A stretch of DNA of 53,361 nucleotides, taken from NCBI RefSeq assembly GCF_901875635.1, contig NZ_CABFMN010000100.1, forward strand, positions 1-53,361. The letters run 5' to 3'. Below are positions 26,925 through 35,076 of this stretch, one piece after another (position 1 is the stretch's first letter; the number at the start of each line of letters is the position of its first letter). Source of the stretch: Xylophilus ampelinus. Lineage in GTDB: Bacteria > Pseudomonadota > Gammaproteobacteria > Burkholderiales > Burkholderiaceae_C. Position numbers and translations under genes: made by a program. The notes under the pieces were generated by a model. It did not search any database, was not told the origin of the DNA, and was given only the letters and a program-made list of their open reading frames with translations.

Positions 26925-26942
26925 CTCCGTAGTGCTACGGAG
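26925..26942. promoter_or_regulatory. Perfect palindrome upstream of the GlcG/HbpS-like gene
   Basis: CTCCGTAG-TG-CTACGGAG, 8+2+8 bp, overlapping the last codons of the LuxR-type regulator gene and lying 106-123 bp before the GlcG/HbpS-like start. It fits an operator for a LuxR/FixJ-type dimer, possibly the regulator just upstream. Confidence 0.6.
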
Positions 26943-27564
26943 CGGCGCCCTCTTCCGCCAGCGCCGCGTAGCGGCGGATCAGCTGCACCAGCGACTCGCA
27001 GCCCAGCTTGGCGAAAAGGTTGGCGCGGTGCGTTTCCACCGTGCGCGGCGACAGGGCCAGCACGCGCGCGATCTCCTTGTTCGTGAGGCCGCGGGCGATG
27101 TGCGACAGCACCTCGCGCTCGCGCTCGGACAGCTGGGCGAAGCGCTCGCGCGCCGCCTGGTCGGCCTGCTGCCGCTCGCGCGAGGCGACGTGCTGGCGCA
27201 CCGCCTGCTGGACCGCTTCGAGCAGTTGCTCGTCGTCGACCGGCTTCTCCAGGAACTCGGCCGCGCCGGCCTTGAAGGCGCGCCGGCACATCTCGACCGT
27301 GCCGTGGCCGGTGAGCATGATGACCGGCAGGTCCACCCCCTGCGCCACCAACTGCTGCAACACCGCGAGGCCGCCGATGCCCGGCATGCGCACGTCCATC
27401 ACGATGGCGCCCACGGCCTGGCGATCGAGGCCGTCGAGGAAGGACTGCGGCTGCGCCCAGGGCTGCACGCGCAGGCCGATGGTGCCGATCAGCAGCGCCA
27501 GGCTGTCGCGCACCGCCTCGTCGTCGTCGACGAGGTGGATGACGGGCGATTGCGGTGCGTTCAT
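26935..27564 (-). CDS. FixJ/LuxR-type response regulator
   Basis: 209 residues. Receiver: VIHLVDDDEAVRDSL with the acidic pocket, phosphoacceptor Asp in AIVMDVRMPGIGG, VIMLTGHG, and EFLEKPVDDEQL. C-terminal LuxR helix-turn-helix: LSEREREVLSHIARGLTNKEIARVLALSPRTVETHRANLFAKLG. ATG 27564 overlaps the kinase stop by ATGA. It probably activates the downstream exported-protein genes through the palindrome at its own 3' end; targets are inferred from position. Confidence 0.93.
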   Translation of the reverse strand: MNAPQSPVIHLVDDDEAVRDSLALLIGTIGLRVQPWAQPQSFLDGLDRQAVGAIVMDVRMPGIGGLAVLQQLVAQGVDLPVIMLTGHGTVEMCRRAFKAGAAEFLEKPVDDEQLLEAVQQAVRQHVASRERQQADQAARERFAQLSEREREVLSHIARGLTNKEIARVLALSPRTVETHRANLFAKLGCESLVQLIRRYAALAEEGAAP

Positions 27565-29042
27565 GCGGCGTTCCTCCCGTCGGCCAGCGGCAGGCGCAGC
27601 TCGAAACGTGCGCCGCTCAGCGCGCTGCGGCCCGCTGTCAGGGTGCCGCCCATCTGCCCAGTCAGCGACTCGCACAGGCTCAGGCCCAGGCCGAGCCCGC
27701 CCTCGCGCGTGCTGAAGAAGGGCTCGAACACGCGCGGCAGCGCTTCGGGCGGGATGCCGGGGCCGCTGTCGTCCACCGCCAGCCAGCCGTTCGCGCCTTC
27801 GCTGCCGGTCTCGATCGCCAGACGCCGCCGGTCGGCCGGCACCGACTCCAGCGCCTGCAGCGCGTTGACCACGAGGTTGTGGACGATCTGCTCGAGCGCG
27901 ACCGGGTCGGCCTGCACTTTCACGGGCGCGGGCGCCTCCGCTTCCTGCACCGCCACACCACGCCGCTGGCGCTCGGGCTCCAGCAGGTACAGCGCGCCGC
28001 GCACCACCTCCTGCAGCGCCACGGGCTGCAGGTCGGCCGGGCCGCGTGGCTGGTCGACCAGGCGGCGCAACCGGCCGACCACCTCGGCCGCGCGCCGGGC
28101 CTGTGCCGCGGCCTGCGTCATGGCGTCACGCGCGGCGCCGAGTTCGGGCGGCTCATCGTCGAGGAGGCGGCGCGCGGCCTGGGCATTGGCCAGCACCGCC
28201 GTCAGCGGCTGGTTCAGTTCGTGCGCCAGGCCTGCGCCCAACTCGCCGAGCGTGTTCAGGCGCGCAACCTGCCCCAGTCGCAGCAGTTCCTCGGCGCGGC
28301 GCCTCGCGGCGCGCTGCTGCAGCCATGCCTGCAGGGCCGCGAGTACCAAGCCGACCGCGACGCTCCAGCCGGCAATCCGCGCCCAGGGCAATTCGCCCCA
28401 TCCCACGCTGCGTTCGGCCACCACGTCGAAGGGCTGGCTCTGCGCGGCCAGCGTCTTGCGGAAGGAGAAAGTCCACGGCCCCTCGTCCACGCGGCCGGGC
28501 TGCACGGCGTAGGCGCGGTCGCCCTGCTCCACGCGCACGCGCACCGGGCTGCGGCGCGGGTCCATCGGCCAGTCGCGCCAGGGAATGGTGGCCGCGAGGT
28601 CGATCGCGAGCGCGAAGCTCGTCGGCTCGGCCGCCAGCACCAGCAGGTAGCGGCCCTGCGGCAGGTCGGGTGCCGCCACCTCGGCCCGGCGCAGGCTGCG
28701 CGAGCGCGCCTCGGCTTGCGCGAGCGCGTCGGCGTGCGGGCCATCGGGCCAGGGCTGCGCGCGGTCGCGCCGCAGCACGTGAAGGATCGCAGAGTTGATG
28801 GCCGGCAGCCGCTGCTCGGGCCGCGGGCCGTCGGCCGGTGGCGCCAGCAACGCCAGCGTGGCGAGCACCGCGTCGTACTGCACCACCTGCTGGCTCAGAA
28901 GCCGGTGGACGATGCGACCGTCGGTGTCGAAGTCCTCGTGAAGCCGCACCAGCTCGGCGCGCGCGAGCCACACGCCGCCGGCCGCCGTGAGCAGCGCCCA
29001 CGCCAGCCACCAGGCACCCCGCGATCGCCAACCGTGTTCCAT
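27561..29042 (-). CDS. Two-component sensor histidine kinase, DctB/FixL-like
   Basis: 493 residues. Two transmembrane helices (about 12-27 and 222-240) flank a ~190-residue periplasmic sensor region. The cytoplasmic part has H-box GELGAGLAHELNQPLTAVLANA, N-box IVHNLVVNALQALESV, and G-boxes DDSGPGIPPEAL and GGLGLGLSLCESL. Paired with the coupled response regulator; the stimulus is unknown. A repeat copy lies just upstream of the start. Confidence 0.92.
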   Translation of the reverse strand: MEHGWRSRGAWWLAWALLTAAGGVWLARAELVRLHEDFDTDGRIVHRLLSQQVVQYDAVLATLALLAPPADGPRPEQRLPAINSAILHVLRRDRAQPWPDGPHADALAQAEARSRSLRRAEVAAPDLPQGRYLLVLAAEPTSFALAIDLAATIPWRDWPMDPRRSPVRVRVEQGDRAYAVQPGRVDEGPWTFSFRKTLAAQSQPFDVVAERSVGWGELPWARIAGWSVAVGLVLAALQAWLQQRAARRRAEELLRLGQVARLNTLGELGAGLAHELNQPLTAVLANAQAARRLLDDEPPELGAARDAMTQAAAQARRAAEVVGRLRRLVDQPRGPADLQPVALQEVVRGALYLLEPERQRRGVAVQEAEAPAPVKVQADPVALEQIVHNLVVNALQALESVPADRRRLAIETGSEGANGWLAVDDSGPGIPPEALPRVFEPFFSTREGGLGLGLSLCESLTGQMGGTLTAGRSALSGARFELRLPLADGRNAA

Positions 29043-29068
29043 GGCGCGTCATTGTGCCGAAGCGCAAG

Positions 29069-29124
29069 CGCTATGAAATCGATAGCTGTGCGCGCCCGGC
29101 CGGCGGGCGTTTCGGGGCAAAAAA
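29069..29124 (+). repeat. Dispersed GATAGCT repeat, copy 7
   Basis: GCGCTATGAAATCGATAGCT through GGGGCAAAAAAAACTCT. Partly degraded at the 3' end; the core is intact. It separates the sensor kinase start from the carboxypeptidase stop. Confidence 0.75.
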
Positions 29125-29225
29125 AACTCTGATCCGCAACCTGGGCGGGCGATGGCATCGCGACCTTGTGCGGCACCGGACCGGATGCCGCGCCCCTTGG
29201 CATCCCGGAAACGGGGGATGCCGGC

Positions 29226-30473
29226 TTACTTGCCGAACAGCCGCAGCAGGTGTTGCCACATGCGCAGCAGGAATCCCGCGCGCTCGACCTCGGCCTGGGC
29301 GACCAGCGGCGCCTCCGCCACGGGCTTGCCACCCGACGTGGCGACCACCTTGCCGATCACCGCCCCCTTGGCGATGGGCGCCTGCAGATCCGGGTTGAGT
29401 TGGGCCGCCGTTTCCAGCTTCTGGCCCTTCGGCACGGTGATGGTCCACGGCGCGCCCAGCACGGCCGGCACGGTGTCGGCCTTGCCGAAGCTGACCTTGG
29501 CCACGGCCACCTGCGCGTTCGGCTGGATCGGCACGGCCTTCTCGAAGCGGCTGAAGCCCCAGCTGAGCAGCGCCCGTGTCTGGTCCGCGCGCGCCTGCAT
29601 GCTGTTGGTGTTGAGGATCACGGTGATCAGGCGCATGTCGTTGCGCTTGGACGAGGTGACGAGGCAATAGCCCGCCTCCTGCGTGTGTCCGGTCTTCAGC
29701 CCGTCGACCGTGGGGTCGGTGTAGAGCAAGGCGTTGCGGTTGCCCTGCTTGATCTTGTTGTAGGTGAACTCGCGCTCGGCGTAGATCGGGTAGAAGTCGG
29801 CGCTGTCGTGGATGATGGCGCGCGCCAGGATCGCGAGGTCACGGGCCGAGGACTTGTGCTCCGGGTCCGGCAGCCCGGTGGCGTTGACGAAGTTCGTGTG
29901 CGTCATGCCCAGGCGCTTGGCCTCGGCGTTCATGAGCTTGGCGAAATTGTCTTCGGTGCCGGCGAGGTGCTCGGCAATGGCCTTGGACGCATCATTGCCC
30001 GATTGCACGATGATGCCGCGCAGGATGTCCATCACCGTGGCCTGCCCGTTGAGCGGCAGGTACATGCACGACTCGGTGCTCGACCCGCGGCACCAGGCAT
30101 GTTCGCTCACCGAGACGAGGTCGTCCTTCTTGAGCTTGCCGCTGCGCAGCGACTGCTCGACCAGGAAGCTGGTCATCATCTTGGTCAGCGACGCCGGTGG
30201 CAACGGCTCGTCCGGGTTCTTGGAAGCCAGCACCTGGCCGGAGTCGTAGTCCATCAGCAGCCAGGCCTTGGCGGCCAGCGCCGGCGGCCCGCCGGGTTCG
30301 GCGGATGGGGTGACGGAGGGCGGTGTGGCCGAAGCCTTTTTCTGCGCTGCGGCCTTGGGGGTGGCCGGCTTGGCGGCCTGGTGCTGCGCAGCGAAGGATG
30401 CGGTGGATGGCGCGAAGCCGCCTGCGGCAATGGCCAGAACAGCGGAAAGGATCAGTGAACGGTTGGCTTGCAC
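29226..30473 (-). CDS. D-alanyl-D-alanine carboxypeptidase (PBP5/6 type, DacA/DacC)
   Basis: 415 residues from GTG 30473, giving the signal peptide QANRSLILSAVLAIAAGGFA. It trims the terminal D-Ala of peptidoglycan pentapeptides. Serine-penicillin-binding motifs: S-x-x-K in PASLTKMM, S-x-N in IVQSGNDASK, and K-T-G in GLKTGHTQ. The C-terminal domain ends in an amphipathic anchor helix (LRMWQHLLRLFGK), as in PBP5/6. An in-frame ATG at 30578 would add about 35 hydrophilic residues before the signal and would overlap the AT-rich promoter-like stretch 30540-30590, so I prefer the GTG. Last chromosomal gene before the acquired region. Confidence 0.92.
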   Translation of the reverse strand: MQANRSLILSAVLAIAAGGFAPSTASFAAQHQAAKPATPKAAAQKKASATPPSVTPSAEPGGPPALAAKAWLLMDYDSGQVLASKNPDEPLPPASLTKMMTSFLVEQSLRSGKLKKDDLVSVSEHAWCRGSSTESCMYLPLNGQATVMDILRGIIVQSGNDASKAIAEHLAGTEDNFAKLMNAEAKRLGMTHTNFVNATGLPDPEHKSSARDLAILARAIIHDSADFYPIYAEREFTYNKIKQGNRNALLYTDPTVDGLKTGHTQEAGYCLVTSSKRNDMRLITVILNTNSMQARADQTRALLSWGFSRFEKAVPIQPNAQVAVAKVSFGKADTVPAVLGAPWTITVPKGQKLETAAQLNPDLQAPIAKGAVIGKVVATSGGKPVAEAPLVAQAEVERAGFLLRMWQHLLRLFGK

Positions 30474-30691
30474 GGTGCTCAGGGACAGGAAAACGGACGG
30501 TGGTTCGGATGCGGGTTCGACCGGGCGGCGGGAGCTCACTCCCACTCTATTATCTATAAGCATAAAAATACGTTTCATGACAATGACTTGCGGATGAACC
30601 ATCAGTAGATGCCATGAAAAATGCCATGTTTGGATTTGCAACCAGTCTTAACCACGACCTTCACCGAAGGGGGCCAGCCTAGAGGCCGCGT

Positions 30692-30711
30692 GGATACACA
30701 TTTGTGTATCC
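30692..30711. promoter_or_regulatory. Perfect 20-bp palindromic operator before the RHH gene
   Basis: GGATACACA-TT-TGTGTATCC, a 9+2+9 perfect palindrome ending 18 bp before the ribbon-helix-helix ATG. It overlaps a possible -35 (TTGTGT), with a weak -10 (TAGGAT) near 30718, the geometry of an autorepressor site. Confidence 0.75.
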
Positions 30712-30729
30712 ATGTGATAGGATGCCACG

Positions 30730-30966
30730 ATGTCCGCAAAAGACGTTGGTGTTCGCATTCGGGTCGAAAAGGAACTGCGTGAGGCGTTCCAAGGGGCCTG
30801 CCTTGCCGAGAATAGGCAAGCTTCCGATGTGCTGCGCGAATTCATGCGCTCCTTCGCCGATAAGCATAGCGGAGGACTGCAGGCAAGCTTGTTTGCGGCA
30901 CCAAAGGCCAAGAGAAAGACACGTCAAGCGCGCGCAGGGCACAGGGGAGACCCCACCAGTGCGTAG
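30730..30966 (+). CDS. Ribbon-helix-helix DNA-binding protein
   Basis: 78 residues. VGVRIRVEKELREAFQGACLAENRQASDVLREFMRSFA fits a MetJ/Arc-type ribbon-helix-helix: a beta-strand with alternating residues, then two helices. The tail is basic (KAKRKTRQARAGHRG). Such small proteins are usually autorepressors or antitoxins, but no toxin gene is adjacent; instead a DNA methyltransferase follows 66 bp downstream. Together with the perfect palindrome just before it, this suggests it represses its own promoter and perhaps controls the methyltransferase-nuclease genes. That control role is an inference. Confidence 0.75.
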   Translation: MSAKDVGVRIRVEKELREAFQGACLAENRQASDVLREFMRSFADKHSGGLQASLFAAPKAKRKTRQARAGHRGDPTSA

Positions 30967-31032
30967 CTGCCCGCTGAGCCCAAGGTCATTTGCTGGGGTT
31001 CGAGCGTGTTGCGCCGAACAGGAGTTAAAAGA

Positions 31033-32025
31033 ATGAGCAAAAAACCAACCTTGAAATTGGTCCACGGAACGGCAGGGCAACAGCCCTGCCGTTCCACATC
31101 GGAGGTATCCGCGCCGAAGTGCCCGCCCAAGATCGCCGAGACTGGACAGCCGCTGCTGGACAAAATGCTTGATGTTGGCGTCATTGAAGGCGATTCGCTG
31201 GCGGTCCTGCCAGCGCTGCCACGTGAAAGCGTGGATCTGTTTTTCACGTCGCCGCCCTATGCCGATGCGCGAGCGTACAGCCGCATCCACCCTGACCGCT
31301 ATGTCGAATGGTTCCTGCCCTTCGCACGTGCGATGTACGACGCAGCCAAGCCCAGCGGCAGTCTCGTCATCAACATCAAGAACCGGGTAGCGAACCGGGG
31401 CCCGCTGAAGGGCCAGCGTCACCCCTACGTGTACCAGCTGGTCCTGGCACTCCAAAACATGGGCTGGCGATGGGTCGAAACCTACATTTGGTCCAAGCCC
31501 AACGCAGTGCCTGGCAAGTTCGGCCCGAGGACGAAGGACAGCTTCGAGTACGTCTATCACTTCGCACGCGGGAGCAAGCCTTTCTTTGACCTCAATGCCG
31601 TGCGCGTGCCCTACAAGGCCGATGCCTCGGAGATTGAGCGGCGTAAGAAGGACAAGCTGGGCCGGCGCAGCACGGAAGCCGGCTTTGGCCGTGACCGGAC
31701 CAAGACCTATCTCCTGGGCGGCGCGGACCCTGGCAATGTGGTGGCGGTTTCGCAGACCTACAACCAGCACCGGGGCGTGGCCCACACGGCCGCAATGCCC
31801 GAGGGCCTGGCCGAGTTCTTCATCAAGGCCGCAAGCCCCGTCGGCGGTGTCGTGGTGGACCCCTTCGCCGGGGGCGCGACCACGGTAGTCGTCGGCCGCC
31901 GACTTGGCCGCCAGGCCGGCGGCATCGAGCTACACGAGGACTTCGTGAAAGAAGGTTTGCGCCGCATCGCGGCTGACCTGGCCGATGACACGCCCGGCCA
32001 GTTGGTCAACGCGATGGGGGTATGA
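31033..32025 (+). CDS. Site-specific DNA methyltransferase, beta class (N4-C or N6-A)
   Basis: 330 residues from ATG 31033, which has AGGAG 10 bp upstream. Motif IV is TSPPYADARAY (residues about 73-83) and motif I is DPFAGGATT (about 277-285); the order IV before I marks the beta class, and S-P-P-Y is most common in N4-cytosine enzymes. The middle region (residues 115-200, YVYQLVLALQNMGWRWVETYIWSKPNAVP) is typical of this class. Codons 12-21 contain a perfect 13-bp hairpin. It pairs with the PD-(D/E)XK nuclease immediately downstream, forming a probable type II restriction-modification system. Recognition sequence unknown. Confidence 0.88.
   Translation: MSKKPTLKLVHGTAGQQPCRSTSEVSAPKCPPKIAETGQPLLDKMLDVGVIEGDSLAVLPALPRESVDLFFTSPPYADARAYSRIHPDRYVEWFLPFARAMYDAAKPSGSLVINIKNRVANRGPLKGQRHPYVYQLVLALQNMGWRWVETYIWSKPNAVPGKFGPRTKDSFEYVYHFARGSKPFFDLNAVRVPYKADASEIERRKKDKLGRRSTEAGFGRDRTKTYLLGGADPGNVVAVSQTYNQHRGVAHTAAMPEGLAEFFIKAASPVGGVVVDPFAGGATTVVVGRRLGRQAGGIELHEDFVKEGLRRIAADLADDTPGQLVNAMGV
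31066..31095. promoter_or_regulatory. Perfect hairpin/operator-like inverted repeat inside the methyltransferase 5' coding region
   Basis: GGAACGGCAGGGC (31066-31078), loop AACA, GCCCTGCCGTTCC (31083-31095): 13-bp perfect stem, no T-tract. It lies 33 bp inside the gene. It could be an mRNA structure affecting translation or a DNA operator read by the methyltransferase or the RHH protein. Seen directly; function inferred. Confidence 0.7.
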
Positions 32026-32029
32026 GCCG

Positions 32030-33160
32030 GTGACTGTTGAAGCAACTATTGAGGCCATCCTTGGAGCTGGCACATTCACCCAGCGCATCCACCAAATCCG
32101 CCTTGTGCCCCAGCGTCACGGCACGGGGGACCACGGCACGATTTACGCGGCCGTGGCCCGCGAGCTGTACATGCCGCACCTGGCCCCGGACTTCGCCTAT
32201 ATCCACGAATCCCCGTTCTACGAGACTGAACACTTCTTCGCTGCCTACGATGTGGCGGCCAGGCTGACCGAAGGCTTCACCCGCGTCAGCGAAGCCGAGC
32301 TCCAGGCCGTCCTTTTGGAGTGTCCGCGCACGCTGTTGGTCTTCCGCACGCTGCTGGGCCTGACGAAAGACGAGTTCGCCCATTCGACGCTGCTGGCCGG
32401 CGGTCCTGACGAGCTAGCCCCGCTGACGGCGGCGCAGATCGACACGCTAGAGCGCAGCGCGATCGACTACCAGCGGCCCAACACGGCGGCCGCGCTGACT
32501 AAGGCAACGGCACAGGCCCAAGTCGCGGCCAAGACGATCACGATGGCGATGGACGGGGAGCTGTTCGGCGATGCGCCGGACGGCCTCAAGAGCAAGCAGC
32601 GCAAGCCCGACACCGAAAGCGGCTGGGCCAGCGTCCACAACTTCGCAGCCAACGGCGTACCCCTGCGGGTGTTCCTGCACCAGCGCCACTACGGCGGCGC
32701 TTTCCGCCAGGTCCTCGATGCAACATCGACCCTACGCGGGGACTTGATCGAGGACGCGGTAGAAGCGCTGTTCACGGCTCGTGGTATCTCGTTCATCCGC
32801 ACGGGAAGCCACAACCAAGCCGACATTGCCAGGCGCTTCGAGGTCCACGTGACGCCGGCGCCTGACTTCGTGGTGTACGACCCGGCCGACGACAGCCTGA
32901 AGGCCATGCTTGAGTGCAAGGGCACCAACAACGGCGGCACGGCCCGAGACAAGGCCCTGCGCTTCCGAAGCCTCAAGGCAGAATCTGTGCGCCTTGGAGG
33001 TGTCCCGCTTATCGCCGTGCTGGGCGGCATCGGCTGGGCGCGGATCAATGACGCCCTCGGCCCCGTGGTGCGGGACACCGATGGCCGGGTGTTCACCCTG
33101 TCCACGCTGGCATCTATGTTGGACGTTGCACCATTCCCAAGCTTGGTGACGACTCCATAG
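32030..33160 (+). CDS. PD-(D/E)XK restriction endonuclease
   Basis: 376 residues from GTG 32030, 4 bp after the methyltransferase stop. The C-terminal part carries a PD-(D/E)XK core: PDFVVYDPADD then MLECKGTNNGGTARDKALRF, with the E-x-K pair and a following helix. The N-terminal 230 residues resemble no family I know and are likely the DNA-recognition part. A cognate nuclease of the adjacent methyltransferase is the simplest reading. Start is the weakest part: an ATG-like start at 31985 would overlap the methyltransferase coding region, so I prefer GTG 32030. Confidence 0.8.
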   Translation: MTVEATIEAILGAGTFTQRIHQIRLVPQRHGTGDHGTIYAAVARELYMPHLAPDFAYIHESPFYETEHFFAAYDVAARLTEGFTRVSEAELQAVLLECPRTLLVFRTLLGLTKDEFAHSTLLAGGPDELAPLTAAQIDTLERSAIDYQRPNTAAALTKATAQAQVAAKTITMAMDGELFGDAPDGLKSKQRKPDTESGWASVHNFAANGVPLRVFLHQRHYGGAFRQVLDATSTLRGDLIEDAVEALFTARGISFIRTGSHNQADIARRFEVHVTPAPDFVVYDPADDSLKAMLECKGTNNGGTARDKALRFRSLKAESVRLGGVPLIAVLGGIGWARINDALGPVVRDTDGRVFTLSTLASMLDVAPFPSLVTTP

Positions 33161-33204
33161 CGGGCAAAAATCAAATCAGGCCAAAGACCAATAGGGAGTA
33201 CCAC

Positions 33205-35055
33205 GTGAAACTTGCAGCTGTCATTCTTGAGAACTTCCGTGGGTACTCCCAAAGCACCCGCATCGAAATTGATGACCTAACCGCGTTTATTGGTAAAAAC
33301 GACGCGGGAAAATCAACGATTCTCGAAGCGCTGGAAATCTTCTTTAACGATGGAAAACCGGAACGCGGTGATGCCTGTGTGCATGGCACAGGGACGACGA
33401 TCCGCATCGGCTGCGCGTTTGACGGTCTGCCCACCGAGATAGTCCTTGATGCAGCCGCTCACACCTCCCTTGCCGCCGAGCATCTGTTAAATGAAAACGG
33501 CGAGTTGGAGATCATCAAGGAGTGGGACGCTTCAGCCAAGACGCCAAAAGAGTCGGTTGTTGCGGCGGCACAGCACCCGACTAATGCCGACGCAGCCGAC
33601 CTGCTCACACTGAAAAACAGTGACCTCAAGGCCCGCGTAAAAAAGCTGGGAATAGATGAGTCCACCGTAAATCTGACCATCAATGGGAGTATGCGGCAGG
33701 CAATTCGTGAAGCATGCCAACCGCTAACGCTTGAGCGGAAGCTTTTACCTCTCGATAAGGAGGACGCCAAAAAAGTTTGGGACCAGCTCAAACCTCAGCT
33801 GCCAATGTACGCGCTCTTTAAATCGGATCGTCCAAGCCAGGACGGGGACGACGAGGTTCAGAGCCCGCTCAAGTTTGCGATTACTCAGGCGCTGAAGGAA
33901 ATGGCGGACGATCTGAAGAAGATCGAAGATTCGGTACGGTTGCGAGCTGAGGACGTGGCGAAACGAACGCTGGCGAAGCTGAACGAGATGGACGGCCGCT
34001 TGGCAAGCGAACTGAAGCCATTTTTTAAGACTGACCCCAAATGGGACGTTTTCAAATTCGGCCTAGTGGGTGACAACGACATACCCATCAACAAACGAGG
34101 GAGTGGCGTCCGCCGTCTTATCCTGTTGAACTTCTTCCGGGCCGAGGCAGAGCGGCGTCGCACCGAGAAGGGAGCACTGAGCGTAATCTATGCCATTGAG
34201 GAGCCAGAAACCTCCCAGCACCCTGACAATCAGCGACTATTAGTCCAGGCGCTCAAGGAACTTGCGGCGGATGAGAATACGCAAGTATTGGCCACATCGC
34301 ACACTCCAGGCTTGGCCGGCCTCCTGCCAAGTGACAGTCTGCGGTATGTCCGCAAGCAAGCCGACGGCACGGCTGCCGTTTCTCATTGCAGCGATGCCGA
34401 CTTGGCCGCAATAGCAAATGAGCTTGGCGTTCTACCGGACCGACGGGTTCAAGCCCTGGTTTTCGTAGAAGGGACAAATGACATCGAATTTCTTGAGCGT
34501 GTCAGTTCCATGCTCAAGCCTGATTTCGCCGATGTCGTGGATTTCACCAGTGACAGCCGCGTGGCACTGGTGCCTCTCGGTGGTGGATCATTGAAGCAAT
34601 GGGTTGCCAAGCATTACCTGCGGAACCTGAACCTTCCTGAAGTTCACATATACGACAGGGATGACGCCACTCCACCGAAATACCAACCGGAATGTGATGC
34701 TGTCAATGCACGAGGTGACGGCTCATGGGCTGTCATCACGGCAAAGCGCGAACTTGAAAATTATCTGCATGCGGACGCAATTTCGGAAGGCATGAACGGT
34801 ATTGTGGTTACGTTCACTGATACCTGTGATGTCCCCCTAATCGTGGCGCAGACGGTGCATGCAGCGTCCGGTAGCGGGAAGCCTTGGGCAGAAATCATCA
34901 ATGATCCCAAGGAACTTTCAGACAAGGTCAGTCGAGCTAAAAAACGGCTCAATCGCGATGCTGCCGCGAAAATGACAGTAGACAGGTTTGCGCAGAGTGA
35001 TGTTTCCGGTGAGGTTGCGAGCTGGCTAAAGAGGATTCATGCCATGCTGGTATGA
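33205..35055 (+). CDS. OLD-family ATP-dependent endonuclease (ABC ATPase + Toprim)
   Basis: 616 residues. The N-terminal ATPase has Walker A FIGKNDAGKST at residues 29-39, signature-like GSGVRRLILLNFF and Walker B SVIYAIEEPETSQHP. The C-terminal Toprim nuclease has the Glu motif LVFVEGTNDIEFLE and the D-x-D motif HIYDRDD. OLD proteins cut DNA and give phage or foreign-DNA defence. Class 2 members (GajA) work with a UvrD-like helicase, absent here. The gene is AT-richer than its neighbours and lies 44 bp after the restriction nuclease, so it may be a separately acquired defence gene or an extra member of this locus. Convergent with the small gene at 35077. Confidence 0.9.
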   Translation: MKLAAVILENFRGYSQSTRIEIDDLTAFIGKNDAGKSTILEALEIFFNDGKPERGDACVHGTGTTIRIGCAFDGLPTEIVLDAAAHTSLAAEHLLNENGELEIIKEWDASAKTPKESVVAAAQHPTNADAADLLTLKNSDLKARVKKLGIDESTVNLTINGSMRQAIREACQPLTLERKLLPLDKEDAKKVWDQLKPQLPMYALFKSDRPSQDGDDEVQSPLKFAITQALKEMADDLKKIEDSVRLRAEDVAKRTLAKLNEMDGRLASELKPFFKTDPKWDVFKFGLVGDNDIPINKRGSGVRRLILLNFFRAEAERRRTEKGALSVIYAIEEPETSQHPDNQRLLVQALKELAADENTQVLATSHTPGLAGLLPSDSLRYVRKQADGTAAVSHCSDADLAAIANELGVLPDRRVQALVFVEGTNDIEFLERVSSMLKPDFADVVDFTSDSRVALVPLGGGSLKQWVAKHYLRNLNLPEVHIYDRDDATPPKYQPECDAVNARGDGSWAVITAKRELENYLHADAISEGMNGIVVTFTDTCDVPLIVAQTVHAASGSGKPWAEIINDPKELSDKVSRAKKRLNRDAAAKMTVDRFAQSDVSGEVASWLKRIHAMLV

Positions 35056-35076
35056 ATAACAGAGAGCAACAGCCCT

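Noticed and set aside
30474..30729. tRNA-associated attachment site at the island edge
   Set aside because: No tRNA cloverleaf and no sequence repeated at a distance that would mark att sites; the boundary is inferred only from gene content.
30730..30966. Toxin-antitoxin pair
   Set aside because: The RHH protein looks like an antitoxin, but no toxin-sized gene is adjacent on either side; the next gene is a methyltransferase.
33205..35055. Gabija defence system
   Set aside because: The OLD-type nuclease resembles GajA, but the required UvrD-like GajB helicase is absent.
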